Counted from the stretch's first letter, positions 24,908-33,680 are shown. The stretch: DNA of 38,217 nt from Bacillota bacterium (GCA_023411715.1 JAEYOM010000016.1:1-38217); one strand, 5' to 3'. Made by a program: numbers and translations. The notes: a model not told the origin generated them from the sequence alone.

Positions 24908-25870
24908 TCATGGCTGCAGGTATTTCATCAGCATACTAAGCTGTTTCTCAACAAAGCCGGGGATGTATTCATGCCCGAAGTAGCGGAATACAGCTATATC
25001 CTTCGGGCATTTCATGTGGTTGTATGCCGCGAATATGGTCGACGGCGGCGTTATCTCGTCCACCAGTCCCGATGCCAGTAATACCGGGCATTTGATGTCC
25101 GGAGCATGATTCATTATATCGAAATATGAAAGTGTCTTTTTAGCCGTTTCCTCAATGGCAGGATCCGAATTTCTCCTGAAAAACTCGTTTATTTCCCCGT
25201 AAGGCATCTGCGGAGCGATATCTATTGCCCTGTTGAAATTGCACAGGTAAGGGTATGACGCGACCGCCACCTTCGGAATGTCCGAGAGCGCAGCGGATGC
25301 AAGCGATAGGCCGCCTCCCTGGCTTCCTCCCGTAACGCCTATCCTGTCAGGATCAACATTGTCCAGGCTAGCCAGTACCTCAAGCGCACGTATACTGTCC
25401 ATATAAACCGCGCGGTAATAATACTGCTCTTTTGAAAGGATCCCCTTCGTCATCCAGCCGGAATTGTTGCCGTGATATGTAACGACATTGTCAGAGCTCA
25501 AACCCTGCTGCCCGCGTACGAGCATCTGCAGCACGCCATAGCCTTGCAGCGCCATGTTGACGGTCTCGTGTATATTGCCGTCGAGAGCCCAATTATAGCC
25601 ATGGTATGCTACTATTCCGGGATATTTCCCCGGTGCGTCCGGTATTGCGAACCAGCCGTCGATATTCGCATTATTGAATCCTTTAAACGTAACCCTGAAT
25701 ACTTTTACGCCCCTGGCTGGGTAGTCGTATGGCTGCAGGCTGTATTCAAGCCTGACGGCAGCGAGTTCCTTTTTGGTAGATGACCAGAATCCTTCGAAAT
25801 CCGGCTGTCTCGTAAGCCCGGGCTTATATCTCCTCAATTCCTCGGGACTCATGTCATAAGGTTGTACCAT
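24908..25870 (-). CDS. CE7 family acetylxylan esterase / cephalosporin-C deacetylase
   Basis: 320 residues, exactly the normal length for carbohydrate esterase family 7. Hallmarks: the RGQ motif (119-121), nucleophile S183 in GGSQGG, acid D271 and H300 in GHEY. These enzymes remove acetyl groups from short xylo-oligosaccharides in the cytosol. There is no signal peptide, so it would act after uptake, which fits the oligosaccharide-type importer elsewhere in the window, although they are not linked. The start at 25868-25870 has GGAGG 6 bases upstream; the frame stays open to 25972 but that part has no family match. Confidence 0.93.
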   Translation of the reverse strand: MVQPYDMSPEELRRYKPGLTRQPDFEGFWSSTKKELAAVRLEYSLQPYDYPARGVKVFRVTFKGFNNANIDGWFAIPDAPGKYPGIVAYHGYNWALDGNIHETVNMALQGYGVLQMLVRGQQGLSSDNVVTYHGNNSGWMTKGILSKEQYYYRAVYMDSIRALEVLASLDNVDPDRIGVTGGSQGGGLSLASAALSDIPKVAVASYPYLCNFNRAIDIAPQMPYGEINEFFRRNSDPAIEETAKKTLSYFDIMNHAPDIKCPVLLASGLVDEITPPSTIFAAYNHMKCPKDIAVFRYFGHEYIPGFVEKQLSMLMKYLQP

Positions 25871-26208
25871 ATCCGCACCTCCAAAAACACTTATATTAAT
25901 ACAGCACAGCATTTTTTCCGGAGCCCTTCGTATTTTACAAGGCTTCGTCCGCCGCGCTGATAAAATTGACAATTATCTTATTATATATTTTATCATCTGA
26001 TGCAGCAATAAAAAATTGAAAAATACCACCGGCTTCGGCCTCCGGATTTTTCGGACCGGCTTTTTTCATTATAGCATTGAGGGATAGCCTGTAAAACAAC
26101 AAGAATCGAAGATATCTCGTTCTTGCTCGCTTCCGTTCAATCACCTTCCTGCCATACTGCGCCGTAATTCTTTATTTTCCGCCTACTCCTATGGTAATCC
26201 TTTCTTGC
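25871..26208. other. Intergenic region between esterase and Ntn hydrolase genes
   Basis: 338 bp. An open minus-strand frame at 25935-26144 has no ribosome site and no recognisable motif. An 8-bp inverted repeat GATAAAAT...ATTTTATC flanks an AT-rich core near 25962-25997 and may be an operator or promoter region for the esterase. I see no RNA gene and no clear terminator for the downstream-transcribed hydrolase. Confidence 0.4.
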
Positions 26209-27270
26209 CTAACGATGGGAGTTCCTCGTGGCCGCCTGCTTGGCAATCATGATGCATAAAACCGCTGAAAAAATCGCGAGACCGCATATCATGTAAATAT
26301 GACCCGATATGACCCCTTTCTGCGGGATTGCGGCTTCATTGCGATCTGCAACACTTGTGCCTGTGCCGGCTGATTCGCCAGCGGCGGCACCTGAGTTTAC
26401 CCCATTATCGGCTGATACGGCCGGTTCTGCCGAAAGGACGCCGGCGCCTTTCTTTTCAGCCAGCAAAGTATCGATATCGTATTCGGAACGTTCGCCTTCC
26501 CCAAGTTTTTTCAACTCATCGGCAAGATCATATTCCAGATTCCACTTAAAATCACCCCTGGAATAAACATAAACTTTCTTGTTTTTAAGATCATACACGT
26601 TCGAATACTTGGTTCCGCCTCCGTCCCAGCTTTGGGTAACGGAGCCCAGGATTTCGGAAAATCTGTCCACCGACAACACTTTGCTCTCCTCCAGCATCTT
26701 TTTGACCGTATCAAATCTTCCGCATGGATAACCGCCCAACTCGGGCTTTGAAATGAAAAAGTTCGTTGCGATCTGGTAGTTCTTGTCTCCCGGGATTACT
26801 TCCATCATATTGTCCACCCACTCTATAATGACCGAATTCCCTGACCCATCGGCAAAAAGCAGATGATCGCCGAAATTTTGCGGAATATTGTATCCCTTCA
26901 ACAGCTCGACAACTTCGCCGACATCCGCGCATCGTGAAAGCGCGACCTCTCCCAGATCCATCCCAAGGCTTGGCTTGTTTTCGGAATAAGGCACCTGTGT
27001 TGACGGGCAGCTCGCGCCGTCATAAAACAGGCCTTTTTCATTCATGCCCCCCTGAACGCAATTGGAGTTGGCAAAGCAGACCCTGCCGTATGTACCCGGC
27101 GATGCAGCTGCAAACCACATATCCGAGCTGTATTGGTACATAAAATCCTCATTGTTCCCGACGAGGACGGAATCGGCATCCTTTGCCGTAAATATGGTGC
27201 ATGCAGAAACATCGAAATCGGAGATATAAAAAAGCAACAGAAACAAAATCAGGAACTTACACGGCTTCAT
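26209..27270 (-). CDS. Exported, membrane-anchored linear amide C-N hydrolase (Ntn type)
   Basis: 353 residues. A signal peptide ends at SA|C, so removal would expose C24, the N-terminal nucleophile of choloylglycine-hydrolase/acyltransferase-like Ntn enzymes (CTIFTAKD). The family stretches GNNEDF, GGMNEKGLFYDG and ATNFF follow. After the catalytic domain (to about 270) comes a low-complexity Ala/Gly/Ser linker and a C-terminal membrane helix (HIYMICGLAIFSAVLCIMIA) with a basic tail. The enzyme is thus predicted to be outside the cell, tethered by the C-terminus. It would cleave amide bonds in linear substrates such as acylated peptides or conjugated acids. CTGGAGG precedes the ATG; TATACT at 27302-27307 (minus) is a likely -10. 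Confidence 0.85.
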   Translation of the reverse strand: MKPCKFLILFLLLFYISDFDVSACTIFTAKDADSVLVGNNEDFMYQYSSDMWFAAASPGTYGRVCFANSNCVQGGMNEKGLFYDGASCPSTQVPYSENKPSLGMDLGEVALSRCADVGEVVELLKGYNIPQNFGDHLLFADGSGNSVIIEWVDNMMEVIPGDKNYQIATNFFISKPELGGYPCGRFDTVKKMLEESKVLSVDRFSEILGSVTQSWDGGGTKYSNVYDLKNKKVYVYSRGDFKWNLEYDLADELKKLGEGERSEYDIDTLLAEKKGAGVLSAEPAVSADNGVNSGAAAGESAGTGTSVADRNEAAIPQKGVISGHIYMICGLAIFSAVLCIMIAKQAATRNSHR

Positions 27271-27417
27271 AGGTATACCTCCAGTAATTTTTTATTTACT
27301 TAGTATACCATATATGACACAGTTTCAGAATACGACCATTGTATGCTTAAAGTGTAAATATACCCTTAATTTATCTGCAAAACATACCGATATATTGTCT
27401 GGTGATGCCTATTGCAA

Positions 27418-27465
27418 GTATCTCCGGTAAAAGAGATAACAAATGTTAACCTATTACTGAGATAC
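27418..27465 (+). ncRNA. Possible alternating hairpin (leader RNA candidate)
   Basis: GTATCTC (27418-27424) can pair with GAGATA at 27433-27438 or with GAGATAC at 27459-27465, giving two mutually exclusive stems just before a 20-codon ORF and a terminator. It matches no riboswitch class I recognise. No convincing promoter was found upstream. Confidence 0.3.
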
Positions 27466-27481
27466 AAAGGATGGCCACAAT

Positions 27482-27544
27482 ATGAAGAGCGAAGGAAAAA
27501 GAAAACCGACAAGAGTTTCAGAGAGATATACAAGAGAGCAATGA
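27482..27544 (+). CDS. 20-codon basic ORF directly before a terminator
   Basis: ATG 27482 is preceded by AAAGGATGG about 7 bases upstream. The 20-residue product (MKSEGKRKPTRV...) is strongly basic. Its stop codon touches the first base of a perfect terminator stem, so transcription appears to end right here. It may be a tiny protein, a leader peptide or merely part of a small RNA. I recognise no family. The surrounding 27271-27659 gap has no other gene. Confidence 0.35.
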   Translation: MKSEGKRKPTRVSERYTREQ

Positions 27545-27572
27545 AAGCTTACCCTAGCAGGTAAGCTTTTTT
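27544..27572 (+). terminator. Rho-independent terminator of a short plus-strand transcript
   Basis: AAAGCTTACC (27544-27553) pairs perfectly with GGTAAGCTTT (27560-27569) around CTAGCA, followed by TTT. No annotated plus-strand gene lies upstream within 3 kb, so it must serve a short transcript. Confidence 0.8.
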
Positions 27573-27626
27573 AATATAAGCAAAGTCGTAACCCAATGCT
27601 CGGAATAATACAAGATCACTGCAGAT

Positions 27627-27659
27627 AAAAGCTTCCGGGGTTTTACCCTGAAAGCTTTT
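27627..27659 (-). terminator. Terminator of the PilZ gene
   Basis: On the minus strand AAAAGCTTTCAGGGT pairs with ACCCCGGAAGCTTTT with one mismatch, ending in TTTT. It begins at the PilZ stop codon. Confidence 0.75.
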
Positions 27660-28304
27660 TCAGCATTCAACCTTATCGGGAATAGGCTCGGTGCCGAACA
27701 TACTCTGCAGTGTCAGCCTCGCTACAAAAATTTTCAAATGCCTGATGAAGCTTTTGTTACGGTCCACTATTTTCAAGCCTGCTCTATATTTGTCGCTGTT
27801 TTCAAAGCAGTAGACCACTTCGACCCTTATATCATACGTTATATTATCCAGGGGAAGTTTGAAGGAGAGGATCGTTCCGACCGGTACCTCGTGCTCGCAT
27901 ACTATACCGATCCCGCCCATGGATAGATCGACTACCATGAATTCCAACGGATCCATCAGCAAGGTAGGCTCCGAATCAAAACTGTCAAATATGGTATTGC
28001 AACATAGTTTTCGCATATAAAGAACTCTGGCATACAATCTTCTGTCCGCCAGCAGTTTCCCGTCCAGCCTGCTCAAGACCGTACGCTCGTTGCCCCAATC
28101 CTTTACATAGATCGGTTCCTGTTTCGTTGGTCCCTGTTTTGCCGGCCCCTGCGCAGTTGGTTCAGCTACAGGCGCTTCAACTACAGGAGCTTCCTGTACC
28201 GCCGGTTCATTTAACAATTCCCCGTCTGCATCAGGTATAATGCCCGTTATATCCTTCTTAGTCTCTTCTTTTCTATTGCCAATAACCAGTTTATTCTGTT
28301 TCAT
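27660..28304 (-). CDS. PilZ domain protein (c-di-GMP receptor)
   Basis: 214 residues. The first 80 are low-complexity, rich in Pro, Ala, Glu and Gln with repeated PVVEAP/GPTKQ-like units. The PilZ domain follows: RxxxR as RLYAR in DRRLYARVL (about 93-97) and DLSMGGIG (about 130-137), the two c-di-GMP contact motifs, then the beta-barrel to the C-terminus. No enzymatic output domain is attached, so it likely works by protein contact. GAGG precedes the ATG. It is a single gene ending at its own terminator, with a direct repeat in its upstream region. Confidence 0.88.
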   Translation of the reverse strand: MKQNKLVIGNRKEETKKDITGIIPDADGELLNEPAVQEAPVVEAPVAEPTAQGPAKQGPTKQEPIYVKDWGNERTVLSRLDGKLLADRRLYARVLYMRKLCCNTIFDSFDSEPTLLMDPLEFMVVDLSMGGIGIVCEHEVPVGTILSFKLPLDNITYDIRVEVVYCFENSDKYRAGLKIVDRNKSFIRHLKIFVARLTLQSMFGTEPIPDKVEC

Positions 28305-28388
28305 AATCAGACCTCAAGGCTTTCTACACATTGAATCGTACAAGGCAATATCCTGCTAGCATTATTCTACCATGCGGCATCCCACTTC

Positions 28389-28425
28389 ATAAATAGCACT
28401 ATTACCTTATTATAAATAGGACTAT
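28389..28425. repeat. Direct repeat ATAAATAGnACTAT x2 upstream of the PilZ gene
   Basis: ATAAATAGCACTAT (28389-28402) and ATAAATAGGACTAT (28412-28425) differ by one base and are spaced 23 bp, about two helical turns, 85-120 bp upstream of the PilZ start. This is a typical layout for an activator or repressor site. Confidence 0.45.
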
Positions 28426-28507
28426 AATACTATTAGGCAATATAAAGTTTTTCGGCAAACAATATAAGACTATTAATACAAATATGATATCTTGTCACAG
28501 ACAAAAC

Positions 28508-28544
28508 AAAAAGGCCTCAAGGTTTAATACCTTGAAAGCCTTTA
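28508..28544 (-). terminator. Terminator of the purine/nucleoside import operon
   Basis: On the minus strand AAAGGCTTTCAAGG pairs with CCTTGAGGCCTTT across TATTAAA, followed by TTTGTTTTG. It lies 16 bases after the last permease gene. Confidence 0.85.
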
Positions 28545-28559
28545 TTCTTCCGACCTGAC

Positions 28560-29540
28560 CTATCGTTCTTCTCTGAAGTAAGCCTCGCCCAGGCTTGACG
28601 GAGGCTGGCTCTCCAGGTTGTTACGCTTGCTTGCGATAACCAGTACGATGATGGTCACAACATAGGGCAGCATCTTGACCAACTCCTGGGTAGCCCTTGT
28701 GAGCCCCGGCAAATAGATATAGAGAATATACAATCCGCCAAACAGGAATGAACCCCAGATCGCATTTACCGGCTTCCACAATGCCAGAATAACCAGTGCG
28801 ATAGCAAGCCAGCCCCTGTCCCCGAAACCGTTGTTGTTCCATGTTCCGCCAAGGTATTCCATCACAAAGTACAGTCCGCCGAGTCCGGCGATAGCGGCGC
28901 CGGTCACAGTAGAAACATATTTGTACAATGACACGTTGATGCCTGCCGCATCCGCCGTTGCAGGACTTTCCCCTACAGCGCGAAGATTCAGCCCTCTTCT
29001 TGTCTTACGCAGATAAAAGGTTAAAAAGATTGCAAGCACAATTGCCAGATATGTCAAAAATCCATATGAAAACAGCAATTCTCCGATTACCGGCACTTTC
29101 GAGAGTCCCGGTATAGTTGCACGGTAAGCGGACGCCGTAGTGGATACGGAAATCTGTCCGACACCGCCGGCCAGCTTGGAAATAGACCCACCGAAGAAAT
29201 TGCCGAAGCCCACGCCGAAGGTTGTTAATGCAAGGCCAACCACATTCTGATTCGCACGTAGCGTGACTGTCAGAAAGCTGTATAGCAGTCCTCCAAGGGC
29301 GGATGCCAGAAGTGTCGCCAGCAGGGAAACGAGCAGTCCGACGAATCCACTCGGATTTGCAGTCGACCTCTCATAGAAAAAAGCTCCCATCAGGCCGGAG
29401 ATGCCACCCATATACATGATGCCCGGAATTCCAAGGTTGAGGTTTCCTGACTTCTCTGTGATAATTTCGCCGGAGGCACCAAAAAGAATACTGATTCCCT
29501 GGCCGATTGCTTTCTGGATAAACGTCAAAAGCAATTCCAT
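28560..29540 (-). CDS. Nucleoside-type ABC transporter permease (NupQ/YufQ-like)
   Basis: 326 residues, about eight to ten membrane helices of the BPD_transp_2 (ribose/nucleoside) family. Recognisable stretches are SGEIITEKSGNLNLGIPGIMYMGG at the N-terminus and RAVGESPATADAAGINVSLYKY in the cytoplasmic loop, both typical of BMP-family nucleoside importers. It forms the channel with the permease encoded just before it (1-bp gap). AGGAGG precedes the ATG. Last gene before the operon terminator. Confidence 0.92.
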   Translation of the reverse strand: MELLLTFIQKAIGQGISILFGASGEIITEKSGNLNLGIPGIMYMGGISGLMGAFFYERSTANPSGFVGLLVSLLATLLASALGGLLYSFLTVTLRANQNVVGLALTTFGVGFGNFFGGSISKLAGGVGQISVSTTASAYRATIPGLSKVPVIGELLFSYGFLTYLAIVLAIFLTFYLRKTRRGLNLRAVGESPATADAAGINVSLYKYVSTVTGAAIAGLGGLYFVMEYLGGTWNNNGFGDRGWLAIALVILALWKPVNAIWGSFLFGGLYILYIYLPGLTRATQELVKMLPYVVTIIVLVIASKRNNLESQPPSSLGEAYFREER

Positions 29541-29541
29541 A

Positions 29542-30657
29542 TTACTGTACCTCCTTTTTCTTTCTACGCAGTTCCACTTTGTAGTTGATGAAAAATTCGC
29601 ACCCGATTAGGAAAAACAACAGAATCCCCGTGATAATATCCGAAGCATTCTCATTTAAACCATACTTTGTGGCTATCTGTATGGAACCCTGCTGCATGAA
29701 TACCAGAAAAGCGGTTACAAGAATCATTGCCCACGGATTAAATTTTGACATCCATGCAACGATGATCGCAGTAAATCCCCTGCCGCCTCCGGTGCTTATC
29801 GAGATCGTGTGACTTCCGCCGCTTACGATAATCGCTCCCGCCAGGCCGCAGATCGCTCCGGACAGGATCATGGTCCGGATAATTACCTTCTTTACGTCAA
29901 TGCCGGCATATCTTGCCGTATTGTGGCTTTCTCCCACCACAGCGATCTCATATCCGTGCTTGCCGTATTTCATATAGATATAGATCCCAAACGTTATGGC
30001 CAGAACAATAACCACATTCCACCCATACGTCAGCCCGAATAATTTGGGAAGCCATCCTTTTTGGGTGGCTGAATTGATGATCCCTACGGTATTGGAACCC
30101 GCAGGATTCTCCCAGTATACAATGCAGAAATTGATTATCTGAATCGCCACGTAATTTAACATGAGCGTAAACAAAGTTTCGTTGGTATTGAAATACGCTT
30201 TGAATATGGCGGGAATCACTCCCCAGATCACTCCTGCAAGGCTGCTCGCAGCAAAAATCAAAACGAGCAGCAGCCAGTTCGGCATGGTATCTCCGAAATA
30301 GATCATCATTGCTGCCGTAGCAGCACCGCCCATCAACAGCTGACCTTCCGCTCCTATGTTCCAGAACTTCATCCGGAAGGCAGGAGTAAGTCCGATGGCA
30401 ATAATCAGCAGGGTCATCATTTCACGGACCGTGACCCAGAAGCGCCTGCTCCTGCCTATAGCTCCATCGATAATGCTCAGATATACCTTTATGGGATTTT
30501 GTCCTGTGATCGCTACAATGACAAATCCACAGACAACAAGCGCGAATACAACGGCGGCCAGTCGTATTGCCCATGCCTTATAATTTGAGATCCCGGTACG
30601 TTTTGAAATTCGAATCAAGGGTTCTTTATTTGAAATTACATTACTTTCCGCACTCAT
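29542..30657 (-). CDS. Nucleoside-type ABC transporter permease (NupP/YufP-like)
   Basis: 371 residues. A polar N-terminus of about 28 residues precedes a BPD_transp_2 permease with the family stretches FRMKFWNIGAEGQLLMGG and AVVGESHNTARYAGIDVKK. It starts inside the stop region of the ATPase gene (ATGA overlap), which couples their translation. Partner of the permease downstream in a BMP-type importer for purine nucleosides or similar compounds. Confidence 0.92.
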   Translation of the reverse strand: MSAESNVISNKEPLIRISKRTGISNYKAWAIRLAAVVFALVVCGFVIVAITGQNPIKVYLSIIDGAIGRSRRFWVTVREMMTLLIIAIGLTPAFRMKFWNIGAEGQLLMGGAATAAMMIYFGDTMPNWLLLVLIFAASSLAGVIWGVIPAIFKAYFNTNETLFTLMLNYVAIQIINFCIVYWENPAGSNTVGIINSATQKGWLPKLFGLTYGWNVVIVLAITFGIYIYMKYGKHGYEIAVVGESHNTARYAGIDVKKVIIRTMILSGAICGLAGAIIVSGGSHTISISTGGGRGFTAIIVAWMSKFNPWAMILVTAFLVFMQQGSIQIATKYGLNENASDIITGILLFFLIGCEFFINYKVELRRKKKEVQ

Positions 30658-32189
30658 TTCGTATGTCCACCCTTTCCAGAGCCCGTCATCATAAGTCCGA
30701 GTTCTTCTTTTGCAGACTTACGCGCATCAACGATTCCGGCCACTTTACCACCGGCCAGCACCAGGATGCGATCACAAAGTTCAAGAAGTACGTCCAGATC
30801 CTCGCCTACACAGATCACTGCGACGCCTTTGTTCTTCTGTTCATTCAAAAGGTTATAAATAGTATATGAAGAATTGATATCCAGCCCGCGGACCGGATAC
30901 GCCACCATCAACACGGTGGGGCTTAATGCGATTTCTCTTCCGAGCAGTATCTTCTGTACGTTTCCGCCTGATAGCTTTCGTACAGGAGTATCCACTCCCG
31001 GTGTAACCACATCGAGCTTGTCAACTACAGAAAGCGCCAGATCTCTCGGTTTCTTGCGGTCTGCATAGAAAGACCTGCCGTTTTTGTAGCTTCTAAGCAT
31101 CATATTATCGGTCAGATCCATGGATCCGACAAGTCCCATTCCAAGTCTGTCCTCCGGGACAAATGCCAGGCTGATATGCAGGTCCCTGATATCGGCAGCC
31201 TTCATATCCGAAATCTTTTCCGTAGTTCCTTCAGGCGAATAATACAGGATTTCACCGCTTTCTATTGGCTGAAGGCCCGCTATGGACTCCAGCAGCTCCT
31301 TCTGCCCGCTTCCTGCGATCCCTGCAATACCAAGTATTTCGCCTCCGTATGCATGGAAGGATACTTCCTTCAGGACGGTCAGGCCTTCCTTATTTATGCT
31401 GGTGATTCCTCGTACCTCAATTCTTTTCTGGGGTTTTACCGGGTCCGTACGGTCGATATCCAGACTGACCTTTGCGCCTACCATCATTTCGGCCAATGAA
31501 TTCACTGTAGCATCCGCAGTATTTATGGTACCGGCGTACTTACCCTTTCGCAGGACTGCGACACGGTCGGACAATTCAAGGACCTCGTTGAGCTTATGGG
31601 TAATAATGATTATGGATTTTCCGGCCTTCCTCATATTGCGGAGAACGTCAAAGAGCTTTTTCGTCTCCTGCGGGGTCAGAACCGCCGTAGGTTCGTCAAG
31701 AATCAGAATATCAGCGCCGCGGTATAACACTTTAACGATCTCAACCGTCTGTTTTTGGGACACGGACATGTCGTAGATCTTTTGCGAAGGATTAAGGTCA
31801 AATCCATATTTCTTCGTCAGCTCGTCAATCTCCGCCGTGATTTGGTTCATTTTCAGGAGCGCCTTGCCTGGCAGGCCCAAAATGATATTTTCAGCTGCTG
31901 ATAATACGCCGATCAGTTTGAAATGCTGATGGATCATACCGATCCCAAGCGCGAAAGAATCTTTCGGAGAACGGATGGTTACCTCTCTGCCGTCTACAAA
32001 AATCTGGCCTTCATCTGGAAAATAAATCCCTGAAAGCATGTTCATCAGAGTCGTTTTGCCGCTGCCGTTCTCCCCCAGTATGGAAAGTATTTCGCCTTTT
32101 CTGACAGACAGACTGACATCGTCATTTGCTATGACATCGCCGAAACGTTTCGTGACATTTTTCAATTCAATTGCATTATCCTGTTCCAC
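30654..32189 (-). CDS. Double ABC ATPase of nucleoside importer (NupO/YufO-like)
   Basis: 511 residues, two fused ABC domains. Domain 1 has Walker A GENGSGKT (about 38-45), a degenerate signature (MSVSQKQ) and Walker B ILILDEPT. Domain 2 has a degenerate Walker A (GIAGSGQKE), a full signature LSGGNVQK and a Walker B end reading MVAYPVRGLD in place of LDEPTRGLD. The asymmetric pair of sites is usual for sugar/nucleoside importers of this type. The start is GTG with GGAGG 7 bases upstream. It lies 180 bp after the binding-protein gene, across a hairpin. Confidence 0.93.
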   Translation of the reverse strand: MEQDNAIELKNVTKRFGDVIANDDVSLSVRKGEILSILGENGSGKTTLMNMLSGIYFPDEGQIFVDGREVTIRSPKDSFALGIGMIHQHFKLIGVLSAAENIILGLPGKALLKMNQITAEIDELTKKYGFDLNPSQKIYDMSVSQKQTVEIVKVLYRGADILILDEPTAVLTPQETKKLFDVLRNMRKAGKSIIIITHKLNEVLELSDRVAVLRKGKYAGTINTADATVNSLAEMMVGAKVSLDIDRTDPVKPQKRIEVRGITSINKEGLTVLKEVSFHAYGGEILGIAGIAGSGQKELLESIAGLQPIESGEILYYSPEGTTEKISDMKAADIRDLHISLAFVPEDRLGMGLVGSMDLTDNMMLRSYKNGRSFYADRKKPRDLALSVVDKLDVVTPGVDTPVRKLSGGNVQKILLGREIALSPTVLMVAYPVRGLDINSSYTIYNLLNEQKNKGVAVICVGEDLDVLLELCDRILVLAGGKVAGIVDARKSAKEELGLMMTGSGKGGHTK

Positions 32190-32277
32190 AAAAAATCCTC
32201 CAAGTCAAAACCACGGTCATCGGGTCTATCTGATTTACTGATATCAAACTTATTTACAATACCCTGGCAAAGCATTT

Positions 32278-32306
32278 TGCGGAACTGCTGTAACAACAGT
32301 TCCGCA
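32278..32306 (-). promoter_or_regulatory. Perfect hairpin between BMP lipoprotein and ATPase genes
   Basis: TGCGGAACTG (32278-32287) and CAGTTCCGCA (32297-32306) form a perfect 10-bp stem. No U-tract follows on the minus strand, so it is more likely an mRNA-stabilising end or processing site that favours binding-protein expression than a full terminator. Confidence 0.6.
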
Positions 32307-32369
32307 TTGAATAAAAAAGCTATGAAACAATATCTGTCAAATCGCTATATCTTTTAAATCGCAGAATTA

Positions 32370-33635
32370 CTATTTTGCTTTTTCCGAGATACCGTCGATC
32401 CTCAGATCAAATGCCGGTGCGGAAATCAGTTCAGATTCATGGAAGTATCCGTCCTTCACGTAATCTGCGTATTTCCCGAACTTTTCGGAATCCGATTTAA
32501 TCATATCTTCTATGGACTTGCCACCGATCGTAAATGTCTTTGTATCAAACACGTGTAAGGTACCTGACTTGATGGCGTCTTCCACTTCCTTGACCTTATC
32601 GGCCGTTCCTTTTGCAACGGCTTTATCATTCAAAGTAGATATACCAACTGCTCCGTCAACATAGCCCTTGCACCAGTCGGTATCGATCGAAGTGCCGTCG
32701 ATCATGCTTTTCACAGCATAGGTATAATATGGACCCCAGTTGATCGTTGCCGAAGTTAAAGCGGAATTCGGAGCTACGGTAGTCATGTCAACGTTATATC
32801 CTACACACGGTACACTTACTTTTTCACATGCGGTGGGAGCACCTGTCGTATCAGCATGCTGGCTTATCAATACGCATTTGTCCGCGATAAGCTGGGTAGC
32901 AACTTCATTCTCGCCTGCCATGTCGGCCCAGCTGTTGGTGTACTGAACTTCCATTGTTACAGAAGGACATACGCTCTTTGCTCCAAGATAGAAGGAGGTA
33001 TATCCGGAAACCACTTCCGCGTAGGGATACGCGCCGACATAACCCACCTTAGCCTGATCTGCCGTGATATCGCCGTCAGCGATCATTTCATTGAGCTTAA
33101 GACCTGCCACGACACCCGAAACATAACGGGATTCGTAAACAGCTGTGAAGTAGTTATGCACATTGGGCAATCCTGAGGATTTCGCCTGGTAACCTGTTGC
33201 ATGGCAGAACTGGATATCAGGATACTCTTTAGCAGCCTGAAGTATATAAGTCTCATGGCCGAAGCTGTTTGCAAATATAATACTGCAGCCCTGTTCAGCC
33301 ATATCGACGGCTGCATCATAGCAGGACTCGTCTTCTTTGATACCTGTCTTTTCGATCACCTGGGCATCCGTTAAGCCGAGCGTCTTTTTCATTTCGTCGA
33401 TCCCTGCCATGTGAGCAGCGGTGTAACCTTCGTTTTCATCGCCGATATAGATAACTCCAACCTTGATAGTAGATGCCTTACTCGCTGCACCTGCTGCATC
33501 GGTCGATGCTTCCGCATTCGCAGCCGAGCTTACTGTCGATCCCGCAGCCGAGCTGTTATCAGCCGTAGTGCCGCAGCCAGCAAACAGGCCAATAACCATT
33601 ACCATTGCTATTGCCAAACCCAATACTCTTTTCAT
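32370..33635 (-). CDS. BMP family nucleoside-binding lipoprotein
   Basis: 421 residues. Lipoprotein signal with lipobox LFAGC (C21), a Ser/Ala/Thr-rich linker of about 35 residues, then a Bmp (PnrA/Med-type) domain: KVGVIYIGDENEGYTAAHMAG, CSIIFANSFGHE and VSGVVAGLKLNEM are family stretches. Known members bind purine nucleosides. It would feed the ATPase and two permeases downstream. The xpt gene and guanine riboswitch upstream support a purine substrate. AGGAGG is 6 bases before the ATG. Confidence 0.92.
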   Translation of the reverse strand: MKRVLGLAIAMVMVIGLFAGCGTTADNSSAAGSTVSSAANAEASTDAAGAASKASTIKVGVIYIGDENEGYTAAHMAGIDEMKKTLGLTDAQVIEKTGIKEDESCYDAAVDMAEQGCSIIFANSFGHETYILQAAKEYPDIQFCHATGYQAKSSGLPNVHNYFTAVYESRYVSGVVAGLKLNEMIADGDITADQAKVGYVGAYPYAEVVSGYTSFYLGAKSVCPSVTMEVQYTNSWADMAGENEVATQLIADKCVLISQHADTTGAPTACEKVSVPCVGYNVDMTTVAPNSALTSATINWGPYYTYAVKSMIDGTSIDTDWCKGYVDGAVGISTLNDKAVAKGTADKVKEVEDAIKSGTLHVFDTKTFTIGGKSIEDMIKSDSEKFGKYADYVKDGYFHESELISAPAFDLRIDGISEKAK

Positions 33636-33680
33636 TGTGACCTCCTAAATTTTTCTGTCTCATGGACTTCTTTATAACAT

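Noticed and set aside
25966..25994. Plus-strand promoter TTGACA with an AT-rich -10
   Set aside because: No plus-strand gene follows and no good -10 is correctly spaced.
25935..26144. 69-codon minus-strand ORF between esterase and hydrolase
   Set aside because: No ribosome site, no motif, and it overlaps the likely leader of the esterase gene.
27395..27480. Cyclic-di-GMP riboswitch near the PilZ gene
   Set aside because: The CTCCGGTA stretch is suggestive, but the conserved GEMM core and tetraloop-receptor parts are missing, and the strand points away from the PilZ gene.
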